This document shows, piece after piece, positions 1-8,254 of a stretch of DNA of 44,348 nt. The stretch comes from Rhodoglobus sp. GTDB lineage: Bacteria; Actinomycetota; Actinomycetes; Actinomycetales; Microbacteriaceae. The notes under the pieces were generated by a model. That model searched no databases. It saw nothing but the letters and a program-made list of their open reading frames with translations, and was not told the origin of the DNA. Where the stretch lies: positions 1-44,348 of the forward strand of contig JAODLY010000020.1 in assembly GCA_025464445.1 (NCBI GenBank), written 5' to 3'. The position numbers were made by a program, and so were the translations under genes. Within the stretch, counting starts at the first letter, position 1, and each line of letters opens with the position of its first letter.

Positions 1-896
1 AGGCGGCCGATGGTGTCGCCGACCATGGGCAGCACAGCGGTGACGGGCTGGCGCTGCACCTCGGTCGCCCACCCGATGCCGATGAACCCGACGTCTTCCG
101 TGACGGGCTTGCCCGCGGCATCCGTCACCTGCTTGCCCTGGTCGTCGTACACGTAGCGCTCGGTCAGGGCAGGGGTCACCGAGAGGTCTTGCTGGGCGCC
201 GTCGCGCTCGATGGTGACGGTGATGGTCTTCTCTGCAGAATCCCGGATGACCGGGGTGATGTCGGCGACGGACGCGACTGCCGTGCCGTCGACTGCGACA
301 ACCCGGTCACCGGGCTCGAGCCCGGCCTCGTGCGCGGGTGCATCCGGGTCGGAGGCCGCGCAGTCAGTGCGGTCGGCGGTCACGGGCACGAGGCACTCCG
401 AGACCGAGCCGATTGTCGTCGTCGCCGTCGGGATGCCGAACCCGCACAGCACGATGCCGAAGAACAGGATGGCCAGGAGCAGGTTCATGACCGGCCCGCC
501 GAGCATGATGATGACCCGCTTGAGCACAGGGAGCTTGTAGAAGGCGCGCTCCTCCTCCTCGACGGTGTCGACGTGCACTGCCGCCTTGTTGTCGTCCTGC
601 ACGAGGGTCTCGAACATGCCGGTAGTCGCCGTGCGGCCGCGGGCGCCCTCGCGCGCGGGCGGGTACATGCCCGCCATCGAGATGTAACCGCCGAGCGGGA
701 TCGCCTTGAACCCGTACTCGGTCTCGCCGCGACGGCGGGAGAATATCGTCGGCCCGAAGCCGATCATGTATTGGCTGACCCGCACTCCGAAGAGTTTTGC
801 CGGCACGAGGTGGCCCAGTTCATGGAGCCCGATAGACAGGGCGATGCCCACGACGACAATGAGAATGCCGAGGACGTAAAGCAGGACGGTTTCCAC
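1..896 (-). CDS. rip: Site-2 intramembrane metalloprotease (Rip1/RseP, M50), C-terminus cut by window edge
   Basis: Zinc protease embedded in the cytoplasmic membrane. This family cleaves membrane anchors such as anti-sigma factors during stress signalling. About 298 codons are present and the 3' end lies outside the window. The GTG start at 894-896 gives a first membrane helix (residues 4-24) running into the zinc motif HELGH at residues 25-29. A later segment with GGPVMN (about 133-138) begins another membrane helix, the usual second M50 motif. A PDZ-type substrate domain follows (HEAGLEPGDRVVAVDG). No clear Shine-Dalgarno precedes the GTG, and the frame stays open upstream, so the start rests on homology of the N-terminus. 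It lies 68 bp after dxr on the same strand, the usual actinobacterial dxr-rip order; ispG often follows in related genomes, but that would be outside the window. Family call is secure, substrate unknown. Confidence 0.93.
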   Translation of the reverse strand, partial: METVLLYVLGILIVVVGIALSIGLHELGHLVPAKLFGVRVSQYMIGFGPTIFSRRRGETEYGFKAIPLGGYISMAGMYPPAREGARGRTATTGMFETLVQDDNKAAVHVDTVEEEERAFYKLPVLKRVIIMLGGPVMNLLLAILFFGIVLCGFGIPTATTTIGSVSECLVPVTADRTDCAASDPDAPAHEAGLEPGDRVVAVDGTAVASVADITPVIRDSAEKTITVTIERDGAQQDLSVTPALTERYVYDDQGKQVTDAAGKPVTEDVGFIGIGWATEVQRQPVTAVLPMVGDTIGR

Positions 897-964
897 TGGC
901 CCAATGGTAGCCGTGAGGCTTTGGACTAGCTGGGAATGAGCGCCGACCGAGCCTGCGAAATCGG

Positions 965-2038
965 TCAGGTCAACCGTTGGTCCGCGGCGGCACGCGCCCA
1001 GCGCTCGGCCTCGAGCACGCCGTCGAGCGTGAGCTCCCCGGCCACGTGCGCCGCGACGACGGCTTCGACGGTGTCGAGGATGCCGAGGTATCCGATGCGC
1101 CCGTCGTGGAACGCGAGCACCGCCTGCTCGTTGGCCGCGTTGAACACGGCGGGAAACGTGCCGCCGGCCTCCCCCACCTGTTTAGCGAGTGCCACAGCCG
1201 GGAACACCTCGGTGTCAAGTGGCTCGAACGTCCACTGGCTCGCCGTGGTCCAGTCAAGGGGCACGCCCACGCCGGCAACACGGTTCGGCCAGTCGAAGCC
1301 GAGCGAGATGGGCAGCCGCATGTCGGGGGGGCTTGCCTGGGCGATAGTCGAACCGTCCACGAATTCGACCATGGAGTGCACAATCGACTGCGGGTGCACG
1401 GTCACCTCGATCCGGTCGTACGGCACTCCGAACAGGTGGTGCGCCTCGATCACCTCCAGGCCCTTGTTGACGAGAGTCGCCGAGTTCGTCGTCACCACGA
1501 GGCCCATGTCCCAGGTCGGATGGGCGAGCGCCTGCGCGGGGGTGACGTCGCGCAGCGACTCACGCGTGCGGCCGCGGAATGGGCCACCTGATGCCGTGAG
1601 AACGAGCCGGCGCACCTCGCGCTCGCTGCCGGACCGCAGGGCCTGCGCGATGGCGGAGTGCTCGGAGTCGACGGGCACGATCTGCCCGGGCCGAGCCCGG
1701 GAGGTCACGAGCTCGCCGCCGACGATGAGGCTCTCCTTGTTGGCGAGGGCGAGGGTGATGCCCGCCTCGAGCGTTGCGAGAGTGGGCCCGAGGCCCACGG
1801 AGCCGGTGATCCCGTTGAGCACGACATCTGCCGCGACATCCCGGACCAGCTGGGATGCCTCGTCGGCACCGAACGCGGTGTGCTCGACGCCGAACGCCGC
1901 CGCCTGGGCCGCAACCGCCGAGCGATTGCTGCCTGCCCCCAACCCGACAACGCGAAACAGGTCGGGGTTGGCCGCGATCACCTCGAGCGCCTGCGTGCCG
2001 ATCGACCCCGTCGAACCGAGGACGATGACCCTGCGCAT
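965..2038 (-). CDS. dxr: 1-deoxy-D-xylulose 5-phosphate reductoisomerase
   Basis: Cytoplasmic enzyme of the non-mevalonate isoprenoid pathway. It converts 1-deoxyxylulose 5-phosphate and NADPH to 2-C-methylerythritol 4-phosphate. The 357-residue product is close to the usual length of about 390. It shows the N-terminal NADPH motif GSTGSIGTQ (residues 8-16), ANKESL (99-104), the metal ligands in VDSEHS (Asp124, Glu126), the phosphate loop LTASGGPF and the [11 protein letters not shown] block (185-195) with catalytic Ser, Asn, Lys and Glu. The flexible loop reads HPTWDMG where the Escherichia coli enzyme has HPNWSMG; I take this as lineage variation. It follows the FKBP gene by 9 bp and precedes rip by 68 bp, so the three are probably one transcript. 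Target of fosmidomycin in other bacteria. Confidence 0.97.
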   Translation of the reverse strand: MRRVIVLGSTGSIGTQALEVIAANPDLFRVVGLGAGSNRSAVAAQAAAFGVEHTAFGADEASQLVRDVAADVVLNGITGSVGLGPTLATLEAGITLALANKESLIVGGELVTSRARPGQIVPVDSEHSAIAQALRSGSEREVRRLVLTASGGPFRGRTRESLRDVTPAQALAHPTWDMGLVVTTNSATLVNKGLEVIEAHHLFGVPYDRIEVTVHPQSIVHSMVEFVDGSTIAQASPPDMRLPISLGFDWPNRVAGVGVPLDWTTASQWTFEPLDTEVFPAVALAKQVGEAGGTFPAVFNAANEQAVLAFHDGRIGYLGILDTVEAVVAAHVAGELTLDGVLEAERWARAAADQRLT

Positions 2039-2047
2039 GGGCCTAGG

Positions 2048-3016
2048 TTATGCGATACCGAGGATGTCGATCACGAACACCAGGGTGTCCGTGGGGCCGA
2101 TGTCGGGCGGGCTGCCCGCGGCACCGTATCCCTGGTCCGGCGGGATGACGACGATCACGCGTGACCCGACGTTCTGCCCGACGAGCGCGGCCGTGAAACC
2201 CGCAATCACCTGTGAGGTGCTGAATGTCGCGGTCTCGCCGCGGGCGAAGCTCGAGTCGAAGATCTTCTTGGTGTTCCAGTTCACGCCGACGTAGTTGACG
2301 ATGACCTTGTCGCCGTCTTTGACCACGGCGTGGTCGCCCTTCTTGAGTAGCGCCATTTGAAGCGTCGCCGGCGGCGCCGTATCGGGGATCGTCACCGCGG
2401 GAGAACCGTCAGCGCCCACCACAACGTCGGGGAAGCCTGCCGTCGCGGGCTGGTCGGCTCCATCGGGGGCCGAGAGCGGCGCCTCGGCGGGTGGGGCGAT
2501 CGAGACGACATCCACGACGAACACGATGTCCTGGCCGGGGTCGACCCCGAGCTGCGACGAGCCGGCCTCACCGAATGAGTCGGCGGGCGGGATGACGCCG
2601 ACAACCCGTGACCCGACCTGCGAGCACTCGAGCGTCTTGACGATGCCGGGAAGAAACTGGCTCTCATCCACGGGGAAAGAGGTTGTCGAGCCCTCCGCAT
2701 ACTGCGTGCTCGTGAGCTCGGCGCCCGTGGCACCGTTGTAGAGCGTGAAGTCGACGTTCACGACATCCTTCGCCTGCGCGACGTCGCCCTTGCCCTGGAT
2801 GACAACTGTCCGCTGCGTGGTGTCCGTCGTTGTCGGGAAGTTGATCTTCACCGTCGGCTTCTTGCCGAAGTCGCCGGTCACCGTCACGGCATCGGAGACC
2901 GTGCCGGATGGCGTCGGAGTGCAATCGGCAGCGGCCGACCCGTTCGGGGTTGCGGAGCAGGCGGCGAGAGTTGCGAGGAGGCCGGCCACGAGGGCGAGCG
3001 AAGCTGCAGTGCGCAC
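2048..3016 (-). CDS. FKBP-type peptidyl-prolyl isomerase lipoprotein with two FKBP domains
   Basis: Predicted exported lipoprotein that catalyses proline cis-trans isomerisation during folding of secreted proteins. The GTG start is preceded by AAAGG at a good distance. Residues 1-19 form a lipoprotein signal ending in the lipobox LAAC, with Cys20 as the lipidated residue. A first, poorly conserved FKBP-like domain covers roughly residues 50-175, with PPADSFGEAG and VFVVDVVSI. After a linker, a second and better conserved domain covers about 225-322. It has the family signatures VIVNYVGVNW, FDSSFARGE, VIAGFTAALVGQ, VIVVIPPDQGYG and the terminal TLVFVIDIL. The first copy may be structural rather than catalytic. 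The gene heads an apparent operon with dxr and rip. The 126 bp upstream, before the osmC stop, show no promoter I would defend. Confidence 0.9.
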   Translation of the reverse strand: MRTAASLALVAGLLATLAACSATPNGSAAADCTPTPSGTVSDAVTVTGDFGKKPTVKINFPTTTDTTQRTVVIQGKGDVAQAKDVVNVDFTLYNGATGAELTSTQYAEGSTTSFPVDESQFLPGIVKTLECSQVGSRVVGVIPPADSFGEAGSSQLGVDPGQDIVFVVDVVSIAPPAEAPLSAPDGADQPATAGFPDVVVGADGSPAVTIPDTAPPATLQMALLKKGDHAVVKDGDKVIVNYVGVNWNTKKIFDSSFARGETATFSTSQVIAGFTAALVGQNVGSRVIVVIPPDQGYGAAGSPPDIGPTDTLVFVIDILGIA

Positions 3017-3142
3017 AGGGCACCTTTCAGGCGGGAGTCAGGACACCTCATCATTCCGCATTGTTCCTGAGCGAAGAGTGGCAAACAGCTATGCGAGGGC
3101 CCGGGGAGCCTTCTGGCCACCGCTGCGAAGCAGACGCGTGCG

Positions 3143-3622
3143 CTACAGCGGGTCGTCCTCGAGCAGGATTGTCGGCTCATGGTGCACCGGGAAGTTCACC
3201 GATTGGGCGATGAAGCATTTCGCGCCCGCCTCGGCGTGCAGGCTCAGGGCGAGAGCAGGGTCTCCCGCCGAGATCGTCACCACGGGGTGGAGCGTGACCG
3301 AGGTGAAGTGGCCGCCGCCGTCGTTTGTCTGCCGCATGGTTGCCGTCGCGGCATCCGAATAGGCGGTCACGACAACGCCGTTCGTCGCCGCGGCATGCAG
3401 GTAGCTGAGCATGTGGCACTGCGCGAGAGCCGCAACCATGAGCTCTTCGGGATTCCAGCGTTCGGGCGAACCCCTGAACGCGGTGTCACTCGAGCCGCCG
3501 ATCGACGGATTACCCTCCGCGGTGACGATGTTGTCGCGGCTGTAGGACTTGTAGTCCAGGGTGCCGGAGCCCAGGTTGCCCTCCCACTCGACGCCGACCG
3601 CGTAGTGGTGATCGATGTCCAT
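3143..3622 (-). CDS. OsmC/Ohr-family peroxide reductase
   Basis: Small cytoplasmic thiol peroxidase family that detoxifies organic hydroperoxides. The 159-residue length is typical. The two redox cysteines expected for the family are visible: Cys69 in the helix motif ALAQCHMLSYLHAA, and Cys136 in AGAKCFIAQSVN. NPEELMVAALAQCH is the standard OsmC signature, and the N-terminal strand motif VEWEGNLGSGTLDY fits OsmC/YhfA-like members better than Ohr proper. The gene is divergent from gabT with only 39 bp between start codons, so their promoters must abut or overlap. It is separated from the FKBP operon by 126 bp. No OhrR-type regulator is adjacent. Family assignment is firm; the exact substrate class is not. 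Confidence 0.92.
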   Translation of the reverse strand: MDIDHHYAVGVEWEGNLGSGTLDYKSYSRDNIVTAEGNPSIGGSSDTAFRGSPERWNPEELMVAALAQCHMLSYLHAAATNGVVVTAYSDAATATMRQTNDGGGHFTSVTLHPVVTISAGDPALALSLHAEAGAKCFIAQSVNFPVHHEPTILLEDDPL

Positions 3623-3661
3623 GACTCGCTTCCGGGTTGCTGCGGATAAACTCGTTCAATT

Positions 3662-5032
3662 ATGACTGACACCCTCGCGCCCGCCGTCTCGTCCGACGCT
3701 GCATCGGCAGATGCCCAAGGTTTCCCCCTGGAGCGTCGCGTCGTCACTGCGATCCCCGGCCCGAAGTCTGTCGCGCTGCACGAGCGCAGGCTGAAAGTGG
3801 TGCCGGTGGGTGTCACTGCGACCCTCCCCGTCTACATCGAGCGTGCCCACGGCGCGATCGCCATCGACGTCGACGGCAACCAGTTCATCGATCTCGGGGC
3901 CGGAATAGGCGTCACGACCATCGGCCACACGGATGCCGCGGTGGTGGCAGCGGCAACCGAGCAGCTGGGGAAGCTCACCCACACGCTCTTCACGATCACG
4001 CCGTACGAGAGCTATGTGCGCGTGGCAGAGTACCTCGCGGAGCACACCCCCGGCGATTTCGCGAAGAAGACTGTGCTCGTCAACTCCGGCGCGGAGGCCG
4101 TGGAGAACGGCGTCAAGATCGCCCGCAAATACACCGGACGCAACGGCGTTGGCGTACTCGACCACGCGTACCACGGCCGCACGAACCTCACGATGGCTAT
4201 GAACTTCAAGGCTGCCCCCTATGCGACGGGCTTCGGTCCTCTCGCCGGGGACGTCTACCGCGCCCCGAACTCCTACCCGTACCACGATGGCCTCAGCGGC
4301 GCGGATGCCGCAGCTCGGACTATCGCCTACCTCGAGAAGACAGTGGGGGCGGCCGACCTCGCCTGCCTCGTCGTCGAGCCGATCCAGGGTGAGGGCGGGT
4401 TCGTGGTGCCGGCTGACGGTTACCTCCCCGCCCTGCAGGCCTGGTGCACAGCCAACGGTGTCGTCTTCATCGCCGACGAGATCCAGAGCGGCATGGCCCG
4501 CACCGGAAAATACTTCGCGAGCGAGCACTTCGGCCTCGTGCCCGACATGGTGCTCAGCGCCAAGGGAATCGCCGGCGGCCTTCCGCTCGCGGGCGTGACC
4601 GGCAGGGCCGAGATCATGGATTCGGCGCAGCCGGGCGGGCTTGGCGGCACGTTCGGTGGCAACCCGGTTGCGGCCGCGGCATCCGTCGCCGTTTTCGAGC
4701 AGATCGATGGCAACAACCTGCTCGCCGAGGCGGGCCGCATCGAGGCTGTGCTCAAGCCGGGCCTCGAGGCGTTGCAGAAGAAGTACCCCGTGATCGGGGA
4801 TGTGCGCGGCATCGGCGCGATGCTCGCGATCGAGCTCGTCGCGGCAGGCTCCCACGAGCCCGATGCGGCGGCCGTCACCGCGGTTGCAGCGTATGCGGCC
4901 CAGCACGGCGTGCTGCTGCTGACCGCGGGAACCTACGGCAACGTGCTGCGTTTCCTGCCCAGCCTCGCGATCACCAACGCCCAGCTCGAGGACGCGCTCG
5001 GCGTCATCGACGAGGCGTTCGCCTCGCTCTAG
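3662..5032 (+). CDS. gabT: 4-aminobutyrate-2-oxoglutarate aminotransferase
   Basis: PLP-dependent class III aminotransferase that moves the amino group of GABA to 2-oxoglutarate, giving succinate semialdehyde and glutamate. The 456 residues include SGAEAVENGVKIAR (142-155), the aromatic cofactor contact YHGRTN (170-175), EPIQGEGGF (239-247), Asp272-Glu273 in ADEIQSGMARTG and the PLP lysine Lys301 in SAKGIAGGLPLAG. GQGGTFGGNP-type sequence follows as in GabT. There is no Shine-Dalgarno. A TAAACT hexamer at 3647-3652 ends 9 bp before the ATG, so a very short or absent leader is likely (inference). It would close a putrescine-to-GABA route with the aldehyde dehydrogenase at 29804-31237. No gabD succinate-semialdehyde dehydrogenase adjoins it. 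It converges on the aminotransferase at 5170, with a palindromic repeat between. Confidence 0.93.
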   Translation: MTDTLAPAVSSDAASADAQGFPLERRVVTAIPGPKSVALHERRLKVVPVGVTATLPVYIERAHGAIAIDVDGNQFIDLGAGIGVTTIGHTDAAVVAAATEQLGKLTHTLFTITPYESYVRVAEYLAEHTPGDFAKKTVLVNSGAEAVENGVKIARKYTGRNGVGVLDHAYHGRTNLTMAMNFKAAPYATGFGPLAGDVYRAPNSYPYHDGLSGADAAARTIAYLEKTVGAADLACLVVEPIQGEGGFVVPADGYLPALQAWCTANGVVFIADEIQSGMARTGKYFASEHFGLVPDMVLSAKGIAGGLPLAGVTGRAEIMDSAQPGGLGGTFGGNPVAAAASVAVFEQIDGNNLLAEAGRIEAVLKPGLEALQKKYPVIGDVRGIGAMLAIELVAAGSHEPDAAAVTAVAAYAAQHGVLLLTAGTYGNVLRFLPSLAITNAQLEDALGVIDEAFASL

Positions 5033-5038
5033 CCGTCA

Positions 5039-5132
5039 GTTGCGGACTTCCGCCCCGATGGGTCACGGACTTACCGGCGAAAGTCCGCAAGTCACGGACG
5101 ACGTGTAACGCAGCGGGGCGAAAGTCCGCAAC
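5039..5132. repeat. REP-like long palindrome between convergent genes
   Basis: The 137 bp between the gabT stop and the next stop is dominated by one nested palindrome. The arm at 5039-5057 (GTTGCGGACTTCCGCCCCG) pairs with 5114-5132 (CGGGGCGAAAGTCCGCAAC) at 18 of 19 positions. Inside, a second hairpin pairs GGACTT (near 5068) with AAGTCC (5081-5086), and the 9-mer GTCACGGAC occurs twice (5062-5070 and 5091-5099). The core TGCGGACTT or its complement therefore appears about four times. There is no T-run, so it is not a classical intrinsic terminator, although it could stop both convergent transcripts. The nested layout resembles REP/BIME elements. Confidence 0.75.
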
Positions 5133-5169
5133 TCACCGGGCGGCGCGGCGACCACGCCGGATCTCCGGG

Positions 5170-6537
5170 CTAGGCGTAGAGGCTGACGACGGCCTCGCGG
5201 AACGCGGCGGTGTGGCGCTCCACGTCCGCAGCGGTGGTGGCGGGGCACATGAGCGCCATGTTGTGGAACGGCGTCATGAGAATGCCGCGGTTGAGGGCAT
5301 GCAGGTGCAGGTACTGCTGCAGTTCGAAGTCGTCCGCGGCCGCCGCCTCGGCACCATCGCGGGGCGCTGTCGGCCGAAAGCTGTACTCGGCGCGCGCGCC
5401 CAGCTGGGTGACCTGCCACGGCACGTCGAATTCGTCGAACGCCGCTTGCACCCCGGCCGCCCACTCGGTAGACCTGTCGATCATGCTTTCGAAGGCGCGC
5501 GGGGTGAGCACCTCTGACAGCGTCGCCCGGATGCCGGCGAGCGAGAGCGCGTTGCCGGCGAGGGTGCCGCCGACACCCCCCACGTCGATGTCCTCGAGGT
5601 CGAGCGACTCCCGCACGGCGAGGGCGAACTCCCGCGTCATGCCGTACGCACCGGCCGGGATGCCACCCCCGATGCTCTTGCCGAGCACGACGGCGTCCGG
5701 GCTGAGGTCGAGGGTCTCGACCATGCCGCCAGGACCGGCGGAGAAGGTGTGGGTCTCGTCGATGATGAGTATCGCGCCGTGCTTCGTGCACAACTCACGC
5801 ACGGCGTCGTGGTAGCCGGGGTCGGGCAGCACGATTCCGATGTTGGTGAGCGCCGGCTCGATCAGTACTGCGGCGATATCGCCCTGCTTCAGGGCCGCCT
5901 CGAGCGCCGGCACATCGTTGAACTGCACGACCGCCGTCGTCTCGGCGAGCGGCACGGGCGGGCCGATGTTGCCGCGACGACTCACCACCTCCCCCGCCTC
6001 ATCGAGGGTCGCATATGCCTCGTCGACGGTGCCGTGGTAGCTGTAGTCATGCACGAGGATCCTGCGCCTGCCGGTGACCTGGCGTGCGTAGCGGATGAGG
6101 CTGCGGTTCGCGTCCGTCGCGGAGAGCGAGAACTGCCATACCGGCACGCGGAACCGCTGTGCCAGCAGCTCGGCCGCCGCCGCGGCATCCGTCGTCGGCA
6201 GCATGAATGTCGAGCCCTTCGCGAGCTGCGCCGAGATGGCGCGCACGGCAGCGACCGGCGCGTGCCCGCACATCGCGCCGGTGTCGCCGAGGCAGAGGTC
6301 GACGTGGTCGATGCCGTCAACGCATTCGAAATGGGCGCCGGATGCCTCGGCGACATACACGGGCCATGGTCCCGGCCACTTCGCCATCCACAGCATGGGA
6401 ACGCCGTCGGGCATGTGCTGGATCGCGCGTTCCCACTCGTCGCTCGACCGGGGCCGCTGCGCGCGGAAGATCTCGAGCTCGCTCTCCCAGAGCGCGGCCA
6501 GCCGGGCGCGATCCGGGTACCTCTCCGACATGGCCAC
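5170..6537 (-). CDS. Class III aminotransferase linked to a polyamine ABC importer
   Basis: PLP-dependent fold-type I enzyme, probably acting on an amine taken up by the adjacent transporter (inference from context). The 455 residues contain YSYHGTVDEA (166-175), ALIEP-like AVLIEPALTNIG (223-234), IIDETHTFSAGPGG (258-271) and the PLP lysine Lys287 in VVLGKSIGGGIPAGAYG. The sequence around the lysine and the THTFSAGPGG segment resemble glutamate-1-semialdehyde aminomutase-like members more than GabT. The GTG start at 6535-6537 lies 2 bp after the permease stop and 7 nt after GAGG, better placed than the internal ATG at 6529-6531. Last gene of the potDABC operon. The exact substrate cannot be read from the sequence. 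Confidence 0.85.
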   Translation of the reverse strand: MAMSERYPDRARLAALWESELEIFRAQRPRSSDEWERAIQHMPDGVPMLWMAKWPGPWPVYVAEASGAHFECVDGIDHVDLCLGDTGAMCGHAPVAAVRAISAQLAKGSTFMLPTTDAAAAAELLAQRFRVPVWQFSLSATDANRSLIRYARQVTGRRRILVHDYSYHGTVDEAYATLDEAGEVVSRRGNIGPPVPLAETTAVVQFNDVPALEAALKQGDIAAVLIEPALTNIGIVLPDPGYHDAVRELCTKHGAILIIDETHTFSAGPGGMVETLDLSPDAVVLGKSIGGGIPAGAYGMTREFALAVRESLDLEDIDVGGVGGTLAGNALSLAGIRATLSEVLTPRAFESMIDRSTEWAAGVQAAFDEFDVPWQVTQLGARAEYSFRPTAPRDGAEAAAADDFELQQYLHLHALNRGILMTPFHNMALMCPATTAADVERHTAAFREAVVSLYA

Positions 6538-6539
6538 GC

Positions 6540-7343
6540 CTATGCCTCGCGCGCGAGCCGCTTGCGGCGCGCCGCCGACGAAGCCTGCCCGACGATGACA
6601 ATCACCAGGGCGAGGATGAAGACCGCGGACGCGACGACGTTCGCCTCCGCGGGAACGCCCTTCGCCGCGGCGGTGTAGACGAATATCGGGAACGTCTCGA
6701 CGCCGCCATTGTTGAATCGGGTGATGATGAAGTCATCGAAGCTCAGCGAGAACGACAGCAGCGCCGCAGCGAGGATGCCGGGCAGCAGCAGTGGGAAGGT
6801 TATCCTCCAGAACACCTGCCACGATGAGCCATAGAGGTCGCGTGCCGCCTCCTCGAGCGCTGGATCGAGGCTTGCGACGCGCGCCTTGACGGTCACGACC
6901 ACGAAACTTATGCAGAACAGCACGTGGGCGATGATTATCGTCACGATTCCCTTGCCGAAGCCGACGGCGAGAAACTGTGCGGCGAGCCCTGCGCCGAGCA
7001 CGACTTCGGGCGTCGCCATCGGCAGGAACAGCAGGATGTTCACGAGCGCCCTGCCCCTGAACTTGAAGCGCACGAGCGCGATGGCCATGAGCGTGCCGAT
7101 CGCCGTCGCGATAAGGGTCGCGATGACGCCGATGAACAGGCTGTTGGCCACTGAGGCGCAGACGCCGCGCGCGTCGCAGACGTGAGTCCAGTTCTCGAGC
7201 GTGAACCCCTTCCACAGGATGTTCGACTTGACCGAGGCATTGAACGAGAAGACGATCGTGTAAACCACGGGGATGAGCAGCAGGATGACCGCGAGGGCGC
7301 TGTAGACGGGCAGCAGCCAGCGACCGAACAGTGAGCCCCTCAC
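6540..7343 (-). CDS. potC: Polyamine-type ABC transporter permease, PotC family
   Basis: Inner-membrane permease of a spermidine/putrescine-type importer. The 267 residues hold about six membrane helices, the first at roughly 11-33 (VYSALAVILLLIPVVYTIVF). The cytoplasmic EAA loop that contacts the ATPase reads LEEAARDLYGSSWQVFWRITFPLLLPG, the normal PotC/MetI-type signature. A periplasmic insertion with two cysteines (HVCDARGVCAS, about 54-64) follows the first helix. The GTG start overlaps the potB stop by 4 bp (GTGA), which suggests translational coupling. The last potB residues and this start imply equal expression of the two permeases. Substrate specificity is inferred from PotA/PotD neighbours and polyamine-catabolic genes elsewhere in the window. 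Confidence 0.9.
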   Translation of the reverse strand: MRGSLFGRWLLPVYSALAVILLLIPVVYTIVFSFNASVKSNILWKGFTLENWTHVCDARGVCASVANSLFIGVIATLIATAIGTLMAIALVRFKFRGRALVNILLFLPMATPEVVLGAGLAAQFLAVGFGKGIVTIIIAHVLFCISFVVVTVKARVASLDPALEEAARDLYGSSWQVFWRITFPLLLPGILAAALLSFSLSFDDFIITRFNNGGVETFPIFVYTAAAKGVPAEANVVASAVFILALVIVIVGQASSAARRKRLAREA

Positions 7344-8254
7344 AGCAGGTCCTCGGTTCCGGTTGTCGCGACGTAGCCGGCCACGAGCACAACGATGACC
7401 GCCATGAGCGCTACCGACATTGCCGCGGCAGTCGGATACTGCTCGGTCTCCAGGAACTTCGACTGGATGACGTTGCCGATCATCTGGGTCTGCACAGACC
7501 CGAGGAAGCTCGAACTCGCATTTATGTAGTCACCGGAGGCCGGGATGAAAGTCAGCAGCGTTCCCGACACGATCCCCGGCGCTGACAACGGCACTGTCAC
7601 CCGCCAGAACGTGGACGCGGGGCTCGCGTACAGGTCGGATCCAGCCTCCAGGTAGCGCAGGTCGAGCCGCTCGAGGGAGGCGTAGATCGGCAACGTCATG
7701 AAGGGGATGAAGTTGTAGGTAAGACCGAAAACCACTGAGAACCAGGTGCCCGTCAGGTGCCCGTCAGAGGGCAGGATGCTGAGCGACCTGAGCACGGACA
7801 CGAGCGTCGAATCGTCGGACATGATCGCCTTCCACGCGAGGGTGCGCAGCAGGAACGACACGAAGAACGGCGCGATCACGAGGGTGAGCAGCACCGCCTG
7901 CAGCGCCGGCCAGCGCCTGGCCTTCACGCCGATGAAGTAGGCGAGCGGATAGCTGATGAGCAGCGCGAAGAATGTGGCAAGGATCGCGAACAGGCCAGCG
8001 CGGGCGAAGTGCGGCAGGTAATGCAAGCCGATCTCCGCGTAGTTCTGCAGGTTGAACGCCAGCTGGAACTGCCCGACATCGCCGAACGGCACGGGCTGCT
8101 CGACCGAGGTCACCACGAGCGAGACGAGCGGCGTGAGGAAGAACAGCAGGAGGTAGGCGAGACCGGGTAGCAGCAGGAGCATCGCCACCCTGCTCGTCTT
8201 CAGGGGTGTGCGATCGGCAGTGCCCGTCGCGCTTCCCAGGGCCGCGAAAGCCAC
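7340..8254 (-). CDS. potB: Polyamine-type ABC transporter permease, PotB family
   Basis: Second permease of the importer, 304 residues with about six membrane helices. The N-terminus carries a short basic stretch then LLLLPGLAYLLLFFLTPLVSLVVTS (about 25-50). A long external segment follows, as usual in PotB, then the EAA-type loop YLEAGSDLYASPASTFWRVTVPLSAPG in the C-terminal half. LRTLAWKAIM and SGDYINASSSFLG are characteristic of PotB/PotH proteins. The GTG start overlaps the potA stop by one base (TAGTG) and the stop overlaps the potC start by 4 bp. The gene is therefore embedded in a single translationally coupled transcription unit. Confidence 0.9.
   Translation of the reverse strand: MAFAALGSATGTADRTPLKTSRVAMLLLLPGLAYLLLFFLTPLVSLVVTSVEQPVPFGDVGQFQLAFNLQNYAEIGLHYLPHFARAGLFAILATFFALLISYPLAYFIGVKARRWPALQAVLLTLVIAPFFVSFLLRTLAWKAIMSDDSTLVSVLRSLSILPSDGHLTGTWFSVVFGLTYNFIPFMTLPIYASLERLDLRYLEAGSDLYASPASTFWRVTVPLSAPGIVSGTLLTFIPASGDYINASSSFLGSVQTQMIGNVIQSKFLETEQYPTAAAMSVALMAVIVVLVAGYVATTGTEDLL

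Noticed and set aside
3017-3142. Promoter of the FKBP-dxr-rip operon
   Set aside because: Candidate hexamers (for example TTGCCA) lack a partner at proper spacing; only the ribosome-binding site is convincing.
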